Source: Zafaria ginkgonis (GTDB lineage Bacteria > Actinomycetota > Actinomycetes > Actinomycetales > Micrococcaceae). Taken from it: a stretch of 64,000 nucleotides of DNA. Under the pieces are notes generated by a model. It ran no database searches and was not told the origin of the DNA. It was given only the letters and a program-made list of their open reading frames with translations. The DNA lies in NCBI RefSeq assembly GCF_039540195.1, contig NZ_BAABEO010000001.1:1-64000 (forward strand). Reading direction: 5' to 3'. A program made the position numbers and the translations under genes. This document shows, in pieces, positions 58,610 through 64,000 of this stretch (its first letter is position 1; each line of letters starts with the position of its first letter).

Positions 58610-60129
58610 CAGTTCTCCTTGTCCAGACTGTTTGCCGGCAGCGGGAAGCGCGCGCGGACAGTGGTGCCGGCGGCCTGTTCCCAGTCGACCGAGAGCTGTC
58701 CGCCCCATTGCTCGGCGCGCTCGCGCATCGAAGCCAGCCCGTGTCCGCTGGATCTCCCCGGTGCCGTGTCCGGCGGCCCCGGCGGGCAGCCGGAACCGTC
58801 ATCACGGACCGAGACCTCCAAGGCGGCGGTGCCGCCGCCGTCGATATCGACCCGGATCGAGCCGGCTCCTGAGTGCTTGACCGCGTTGTGCACCGCCTCG
58901 GCAACGATGAAATAGACGTCCTCGAGCAGGTGGGTGCGCAATTCATCCGCGGCGTCCGAGACGGCGAGCCCGACGTCGATTCCGGTCCGGCGCCGGGTGT
59001 TCTCCGCCAGTGTCTGCAGGGCCGCGCCGAGGCCCTTTTCCGTGACCGGCGACGGCTGGAGCTGGTTCACCAGACTGCGCAGGTCCTGCAGCGTCGACTG
59101 CGTGATTTCCTCGAGTTCGGCCGCGACGGCCGCGAATGACTCCGCCTGCGGCCCCGGGCTGCGTTCGGCGAGCACCTTGAGCGCCTGCGTCTGCATGCCC
59201 ATCGAAAAGACCTGCTGCACCACCGAGTCATGCAGGTCCCGGGCGAGCCGCTGCCGCTCGGCCCGGCGGGCAACGTAGCGTTCCCGTTCAAGCAGTTCGG
59301 CGTAGTCGATGGCCAGGGCCGCCTGGTCGGCCATGGTGGCCAGGAATTCCATCATCCCGTGGTCGACCTTCTGCTCCGGGGCAAAGAACACGTTGAGGAT
59401 GCCGACCGCCCGTTCCCGCACCAGGATCGGCACCGAGGCAAACGCGTCCCAGCGGGGCGAGCGCAGAAGTTCGTGGAGCGGCTCCCACGCCGGATCCGCC
59501 ATCACTGCTTCGTAGCGGTGGTGGATCACCACGGGCCTTCCGGTCCGTAGGGCATCGAGCATCCCCAAGGTGGCGCCGCGCCGCTGGCACTCCATCAGCA
59601 GGGCAAAGAAGCTGTCGGAGGGGGGAAACCCTGCCGAACCGATCACGTGCAGCGGCCCCTCGGGCTGCTCGGTGGCCAGGATCTGGACCCCCGCCAGGCC
59701 GTTGGCCCGCAGCACTTCGCTGGCCATGGCGTTGAGGGTGGTGGCCAGCGAGCGTTCCGAGGCCACCCGGGCCGCGGTGCGGGCCACGGCGGCTGCCCTG
59801 CGTTCCTGCTGGCGGCGCATGGTCACGTCCCGGAAGGACACCACGTAGCCGTGCCGGTAGCCGTGCACGCGGTACGCCAATTCACGGGATTCGGACCGGG
59901 CCACCGGCCAGGACGCCAGCCGTTCCGCCTCGAGTCCCGCGGCATCATGCGGTGCCTCGTCTACGTCGAACAGTCCATCCAGGGTAGCCAGGGCGTCCCC
60001 GTCGAGATCGAGCAGGGTTGCCCCCGCCTGGTTGATCTGCGTTACCCGCCCGGTGGTATCCACACGCGCGAGTCCCACCGGGGCCAGTTCCCACCATTCG
60101 GCTTCCGGAGAGCCTGCTGCGCCCATCAT
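58609..60129 (-). CDS. NarX-type sensor histidine kinase with PAS and GAF domains
   Basis: A 506-residue soluble kinase. An N-terminal PAS domain (about 12-125: LAPVGLARVDTTGRVTQINQAGATLL, YVVSFRDVTMRR) is followed by a GAF domain (145-290: TLNAMASEVLRANGLAGVQILA, VPILVRERAVGILNVFF), HisKA_3 with the phospho-accepting His in RLARDLHDSVVQQVFSMG, and an HATPase (AEAVHNAVKHSG, GHGLASMRERAEQWGG). ATG 60129 has GGAGGAGCC immediately ahead. No membrane helices, so it senses an intracellular signal, possibly an aromatic compound in the GAF or PAS pocket. Confidence 0.92.
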   Translation of the reverse strand: MMGAAGSPEAEWWELAPVGLARVDTTGRVTQINQAGATLLDLDGDALATLDGLFDVDEAPHDAAGLEAERLASWPVARSESRELAYRVHGYRHGYVVSFRDVTMRRQQERRAAAVARTAARVASERSLATTLNAMASEVLRANGLAGVQILATEQPEGPLHVIGSAGFPPSDSFFALLMECQRRGATLGMLDALRTGRPVVIHHRYEAVMADPAWEPLHELLRSPRWDAFASVPILVRERAVGILNVFFAPEQKVDHGMMEFLATMADQAALAIDYAELLERERYVARRAERQRLARDLHDSVVQQVFSMGMQTQALKVLAERSPGPQAESFAAVAAELEEITQSTLQDLRSLVNQLQPSPVTEKGLGAALQTLAENTRRRTGIDVGLAVSDAADELRTHLLEDVYFIVAEAVHNAVKHSGAGSIRVDIDGGGTAALEVSVRDDGSGCPPGPPDTAPGRSSGHGLASMRERAEQWGGQLSVDWEQAAGTTVRARFPLPANSLDKEN

Positions 60130-60224
60130 GGCTCCTCCTTCCGGACCGGTGAATGCACGCCCGAGCAGATGCGGCGTCCTCTCAGAGATTACGCGGTCCG
60201 CGGTTCCCGCACGTGGGCGCCCCA

Positions 60225-61037
60225 TCAGTGCAGGAGCCCGCCGCCGTCGCACACCAGGGATTGGCCTGTCACCAGGGCCCCGTCCGGCGAGGCCAGGTAG
60301 GCCACCAGGCCCGCGAAATGTCCGGGGGTGACGAATTCCTGGATGGCCTGCTGTGCCATGGTGGCGGCAAAGACGTCGTCGGAGGAGTGGGCGAGGGTCC
60401 CCGGGGTGGCGATCTGGGCGGGCATCACCGCATTGGCGGTGATGCGGTCCGGCCCCAGTTCGCGGGCCATCACCCTGGTCATGCCGATCAGTGCGCCCTT
60501 GCTGGCGACATACGCCAGCTGGCCCGGGCTGCCGGTGAAGAAAGTCCTGGAGGCCACGTTGATGATCCGGCCGCGGTACGGGCTGGCCTTCAGGTACGGA
60601 TGGCAGGCCTGCACCATGGACAGCGCGCCGGCGGCATTGACGGCGAAGTAGCGGTGGAGGTCTTCGGGCGTGGCCTCGAGCAGGCTCGCCCGTCCGCTCA
60701 GCAGGCCGGCGGCGTTGACCAGGATATCGATCCCGCCGAAGGCCTCCGCGACCTTGCCCACGACGTCGCGAATCTCCTCCGGCCGGGTCACGTCGCAGTG
60801 CCAGGCCGTGATCCCCTCCGGCGGGACCGGCCCGGACCACCACGGCGCCTTGATATCCAGCGCGGCCACGGCGCTGCCTTCGGCCGCAAGGCGCTCGGCG
60901 ACGGCGCGGCCCAGCCCGCCGGCGGCCCCTGTCACCACCGTTACGGTGCCGGCCAGCCGTCCCGTGCCTGCCGGGGCCGCGGTATCAGCGGCCGTGCCGC
61001 CGTCGTGTCCGGCACGTTCCAGTCCGGCACGTTCCAT
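60225..61037 (-). CDS. short-chain dehydrogenase/reductase
   Basis: A 270-residue SDR with the cofactor loop VTGAAGGLGRAVAERLAAEG, NAA(G) in DILVNAAGLLSG, catalytic Ser in INVASRTFFTG and YxxxK as YVASK. ATG 61037 follows GGAAGGA by about 10 nt; the first 30 residues are a low-complexity lead. It sits beside ligAB in the same direction, with about 100 bp between. In protocatechuate meta-cleavage a dehydrogenase oxidises the 4-carboxy-2-hydroxymuconate semialdehyde (LigC), but LigC is not an SDR, so this may act on an earlier aromatic aldehyde or alcohol. Confidence 0.88.
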   Translation of the reverse strand: MERAGLERAGHDGGTAADTAAPAGTGRLAGTVTVVTGAAGGLGRAVAERLAAEGSAVAALDIKAPWWSGPVPPEGITAWHCDVTRPEEIRDVVGKVAEAFGGIDILVNAAGLLSGRASLLEATPEDLHRYFAVNAAGALSMVQACHPYLKASPYRGRIINVASRTFFTGSPGQLAYVASKGALIGMTRVMARELGPDRITANAVMPAQIATPGTLAHSSDDVFAATMAQQAIQEFVTPGHFAGLVAYLASPDGALVTGQSLVCDGGGLLH

Positions 61038-61137
61038 GGGTCGGGTCCTTCCTTTGCTGCGAGCATGCGGCTCCGGGCCGGCCGATGGAGAAGGCCGGCC
61101 CGGAGCCGCATCCGTGGTGCCGTTGGTGGGGCGGTCC

Positions 61138-62019
61138 CTACCGGGGGGATGCGCCGGATGGCTGGCCGGCCTCGGCGGGCAGGTTCTCGAACAGGGCCAG
61201 GGCGGCGGCCGTGTTCGACGCCGGCACATGGTAGGTCTCGTGGACCCGGCGGATCCCCGGCCCCAGGGCTCCGCGCATGACCAGCCACATGATGAGTTCG
61301 ATGCCTTCGGACCCGGCTTCCCGGATGTAGTCCTCCCGGGACAGGGCCGCCAGGGCCGCGGGATCGGTCTCGATCTTGTCCAGGAACATCCTGTCGAACT
61401 TCTCGTTGATCAGGCCGGCGCGGGCACCGGCCAGCTGATGCGACATGCCCCCGGTCCCGAAGACGGCAACCTTGAGGTCCTTCGGGAACGATCGGATGGC
61501 CCGTCCCAGCGCCTCGCCCAGGGCCAGGCACCGTGCGGCGGTGGGCTGGGGGTACTGGATCACGTTGACCAGGATCGGCACCACCGCACACGGCCAGGCA
61601 TCGCCGGGCTCCGGGCAGTAGACCGAGAGCGGAACGGTGAGCCCGTGGTCGACCTCCAGTTCCTGGCAAACCGTCATGTCGAAGCCCTCGTCCACCAGGC
61701 TGACCAGGATGTGCTCGGACAGTTCGGGGGCGCCCACCACCGGGGGAACATTGCGGCTGCCCCATCCTTCATCGGCAACCTTGTACGCGTCCGCCGTCCC
61801 GATGGCGAACATCGGGGTCATGCTGAGCTCGATGGCATTGGCATGGTCGTTGTAGACGACGATCGCCACATCCGGGGTGTGTTCGGCCATCCATTCCCGG
61901 GCCGGCCCGTAGCCGTCGAACAGCGGCTTCCAGTACGGATCCTCCGTCTTGTGGTTGTCCATGGCGGCGCCGATGGACGGCACGTGGGAGGTCGCCAGAC
62001 CCCAGATCAATTCAGCCAA
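61138..62019 (-). CDS. ligB: protocatechuate 4,5-dioxygenase beta subunit
   Basis: A 293-residue class III extradiol dioxygenase catalytic subunit. It follows the Sphingobium LigB pattern closely: His12 in ATSHVPSIG and the His of VVYNDHANA (Fe ligands), CQELEVDHGLTVPLS, catalytic His in GTGGMSHQLAG, and the Glu ligand in SEGIELIMW. It opens the ring of protocatechuate between C4 and C5 using Fe(II) and O2. Start overlaps the end of ligA by 8 nt, so the subunits are translationally coupled. Gallate or 3-O-methylgallate are alternative substrates for close relatives. Confidence 0.92.
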   Translation of the reverse strand: MAELIWGLATSHVPSIGAAMDNHKTEDPYWKPLFDGYGPAREWMAEHTPDVAIVVYNDHANAIELSMTPMFAIGTADAYKVADEGWGSRNVPPVVGAPELSEHILVSLVDEGFDMTVCQELEVDHGLTVPLSVYCPEPGDAWPCAVVPILVNVIQYPQPTAARCLALGEALGRAIRSFPKDLKVAVFGTGGMSHQLAGARAGLINEKFDRMFLDKIETDPAALAALSREDYIREAGSEGIELIMWLVMRGALGPGIRRVHETYHVPASNTAAALALFENLPAEAGQPSGASPR

Positions 62020-62368
62020 AGCTGCGTCCTCCTGCGTTCAGGGCCTTGACGAATTCCTCGGTCGTCATGCCGGTAAATATTCCTCCGAGGTCCTGCATGG
62101 ACTTCTTGTCCAGCACGGCCAGCTTGAAGACGTAGAAGATGGATCCGCCCAGATCCAGCATGCGCGTCCAGTCGCGCTGGAGAATGGCCTCCCGCTGCTC
62201 CGGGGACAAGCCGTATGCCTCGCAATAGGCGGCCTCATCCGCGCTGAAGCGCTCGCGGTTGGCCGCGTCCTTCAACGAACCGCACAGGCGGTTCAGTGCA
62301 TATCCGCGGTTGCTCTGGGCAACGTCGAAGACGTACGTCCCTGGCACCTCCGGCGTCGACGATGGCAT
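62012..62368 (-). CDS. ligA: protocatechuate 4,5-dioxygenase alpha subunit
   Basis: A 118-residue helical small subunit of the LigAB enzyme. ATG 62368 is chosen since homologous sequence starts near TYVFDVAQSNRGYALNRLC. The fold is recognised by FSADEAAYCEAYGLSPEQREAIL, MLDLGGSIFYVFKLA and GMTTEEFVKALNAGGRSFG. LigA caps the active site of LigB. First of the two coupled lig genes, in line with the downstream SDR gene. Confidence 0.9.
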   Translation of the reverse strand: MPSSTPEVPGTYVFDVAQSNRGYALNRLCGSLKDAANRERFSADEAAYCEAYGLSPEQREAILQRDWTRMLDLGGSIFYVFKLAVLDKKSMQDLGGIFTGMTTEEFVKALNAGGRSFG

Positions 62369-62534
62369 CAGTACTCCATTTCTCGGCAGCGTGGCTTGCT
62401 GGCCTGGTGGGATGAGGGCGACCCGCACGCCGTGGCGGCGGTGTTGCGCACCTCACATTCTGACTCTAGGAACCGTTCGTGGTGCCGGCATCCGTCGGAT
62501 GCCGCCCTGCGTCCGGGACAAATGTCCTGTTTCG

Positions 62535-63470
62535 CTAGAAAACAACAGTCGTATTGCCCTCCCGGAGGATCCGGTCTTCGCAATGGGCGGCGACGGCCCG
62601 TGACAGCACCCGGCGTTCGACGTCGGCCCCGCTGCGGGCCAGATCCTGCGCCGAGTCCCGGTGGGAGACCCGGATGGCGTCCTGCTCGATGATCGGCCCC
62701 TCGTCCAGGTCCTTGGTGACGTAGTGGGCGGTGGCGCCGATCAGCTTCACGCCCCGGTCCTTGGCCTTCTGGTAGGGGCCGGCTCCGATGAAGGCGGGCA
62801 GGAAGGAGTGGTGGATGTTGATCACCGGCACCCCGACCGCTTCGAGGAAGTCCTCGGTGATGATCTGCATGTAGCGGGCCAACACCACCAGGTCCACGTT
62901 GCCGGCCAGCAGTTCCAGGTGCCGGCGCTCGGCCTCCACCTTGCCTCCGGAGGCCGGCACGTGGAAGTAGGGGATTCCGAACGGGCGGACGTCCTTGGCG
63001 AGGTCGGGGTGGTTGGAGACCACCATAACGATGTCCATGGGCAGTTCGCCGCGGCGCTGCCGCCACAGCAGGTCCAGCAGGCAATGGTCCGACTTGGAGA
63101 CGAAGACCGCAACCCGCTTGCGCTGCCGGGCCTCCACGAGCTGCCAGGACAGCCCCAGTTCACCGGTGAGCCGGGCGTCCAGTTTCTCCCGCAGTTCCTC
63201 CAGGCGGGCCGGCAGGTGGGGGAGGCTGAAGACGGTCCGCTGGAAGAACTGGCCGCCTTCGGGGTCGCTGGAGTGCTGGTCCAGCGACACGATGTTCGCC
63301 CCGGCCTCTGACAGCAGTGCCGAGATGCTGGCGACGATGCCGTGCTGGTCGGTTCCCTGGACGATCAGCCGGCCGATGTCTTTGCTTCCGGAGTCCGTTC
63401 CGGAGGCGGTCGCCAAGGATTCCTGCGGCGGTCGCTGTCGTGGCGTTTCCTCGGTGGCGGCCGTGGTCAC
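62535..63470 (-). CDS. purU: formyltetrahydrofolate deformylase
   Basis: A 311-residue enzyme that hydrolyses 10-formyl-THF to formate and THF. An N-terminal ACT domain (GRLIVQGTDQHGIVASISALLSEAGANIV) is followed by a formyltransferase-like domain with FGIPYFHVP, VVLARYMQI, NIHHSFLPAFIGAGPY and GATAHYVTKDLDEGPII. The GTG at 63470 has GGAGGACCA ahead and overlaps the metF end by 4 nt. The pairing with metF means it belongs to a C1-recycling operon, freeing THF after methyl transfer from methoxy-aromatics. Confidence 0.92.
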   Translation of the reverse strand: MTTAATEETPRQRPPQESLATASGTDSGSKDIGRLIVQGTDQHGIVASISALLSEAGANIVSLDQHSSDPEGGQFFQRTVFSLPHLPARLEELREKLDARLTGELGLSWQLVEARQRKRVAVFVSKSDHCLLDLLWRQRRGELPMDIVMVVSNHPDLAKDVRPFGIPYFHVPASGGKVEAERRHLELLAGNVDLVVLARYMQIITEDFLEAVGVPVINIHHSFLPAFIGAGPYQKAKDRGVKLIGATAHYVTKDLDEGPIIEQDAIRVSHRDSAQDLARSGADVERRVLSRAVAAHCEDRILREGNTTVVF

Positions 63471-64000
63471 TGGTCCTCCTGTTCCGCGACCGACTGCACC
63501 AGGTTGCGGCGCCAGGCCTCGGTCTCGGCCAGGTCGTTGAAGGTGAAGATGTGGAAGCCGCGGATGTTGGTGTCCGCCGTCGGCACCGCCGCCGCCAGCC
63601 CGCGGATGAGCTTGTCGGGGCGGTATCCGCCGGGCATGAAGAAGCGCCACAGCATGTTCTGCTGCTTCTGCAGGAACCGGGCGGACTGTCCCAGCCCGAG
63701 TCCTGCGGAAACGCGCACCAGCTTCTGGCGGCTCACCGGCCCGGGCATGCCCACATAAATGGGCAGCTCGACGCCGCGCTGCTTGATCCCCGCCGCCCAG
63801 GCGGTGGTGGTCCTGGCGTCGAAGCAGATTTGGGTCAGGATCCGCGTGGCGAGCGGAGCCTTCTGTTCCAGAGCCGACTCGAGGGCCTGGTCCTCGATCG
63901 TGGCGTGGCCCTCGGGATAGCCCCCGATGCCGACGTCCTCGAAATGGTGCCCCAGGGAATCCAGCGACTTCAGCAAGGAATAGGCGTCCGGGAACCGGCC
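63467..64000 (-). CDS. metF: methylenetetrahydrofolate reductase-like protein (5' end outside window)
   Basis: Open from the window edge to 63467, 177 codons of the C-terminal part. Stretches such as DVGIGGYPEGHATIE, ATRILTQICFDARTTTAWAAGI, ELPIYVGMPGPVSRQKLV and IRGFHIFTFNDLAETEAWR match MetF TIM-barrel enzymes, including the substrate-binding QICFD. MetF interconverts 5-methyl-THF and 5,10-methylene-THF. It overlaps purU by 4 nt and appears to be cotranscribed with it. Together with ligAB nearby it suggests oxidation of methyl groups released by a THF-dependent O-demethylase located beyond the window. Confidence 0.9.
   Translation of the reverse strand, partial: GRFPDAYSLLKSLDSLGHHFEDVGIGGYPEGHATIEDQALESALEQKAPLATRILTQICFDARTTTAWAAGIKQRGVELPIYVGMPGPVSRQKLVRVSAGLGLGQSARFLQKQQNMLWRFFMPGGYRPDKLIRGLAAAVPTADTNIRGFHIFTFNDLAETEAWRRNLVQSVAEQEDQ

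Overview
The window looks like chromosomal DNA of a high-GC actinobacterium, most likely an Arthrobacter-type member of the Micrococcaceae. The evidence is the strong G/C third-position bias of the core genes, the aceB-aceA block divergent from a RamB-type regulator, the WXG100/FtsK secretion genes and the style of the housekeeping proteins. No rRNA, tRNA or CRISPR array was found. Coordinates and starts were worked out by reading; no database search was possible.

Region 1 (1-12459) is ordinary backbone: a partial IclR regulator, a 2-oxoglutarate/Fe(II) dioxygenase, a VapB-like/LytR_C pair, a DsbA-like oxidoreductase, a YbdK-type glutamate-cysteine ligase, an MFS transporter, and the glyoxylate shunt genes aceB and aceA facing ramB.

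Region 2 (about 12.8-35.2 kb) is a defence island with several AT-richer patches. It opens with a possible structured RNA ending in a perfect terminator. Then come an McrB/McrC restriction pair bracketed by two adenine methyltransferases (an arrangement recalling LlaJI), a broken ardA anti-restriction gene, a GmrSD-like (DUF262-DUF1524) nuclease, and two back-to-back regulatory modules with ImmA/IrrE peptidases (one an XRE-peptidase with a partner, the other sigma factor + XRE-like protein + zinc-ribbon peptidase). After some small unknown and membrane genes there is a complete three-part retron: a PRTase/winged-helix effector, an msr-msd RNA with perfect a1/a2 repeats, and a reverse transcriptase. 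The right edge holds IS21 debris, a serine recombinase and res-like sites.

Region 3 (about 35.3-56.2 kb) has a HhH-like protein and a DUF4240 lipoprotein, followed by a type VII-secretion-like locus. Its parts are a Ser/Thr kinase, an FHA-FtsK protein with three ATPase domains, a membrane-anchored periplasmic-binding-like protein, a large coiled-coil lipoprotein, a WXG100 protein, and a 1.9-kresidue RHS toxin with immunity-like genes downstream. I infer that kinase and FHA domain regulate export of the WXG100/RHS cargo.

Region 4 (about 56.5-64 kb) is catabolic: a GntP permease, a NarL-type two-component system, an SDR, protocatechuate 4,5-dioxygenase (ligAB), purU and a partial metF. The pairing of ring cleavage with tetrahydrofolate C1 genes suggests use of lignin-derived methoxy-aromatics such as vanillate.
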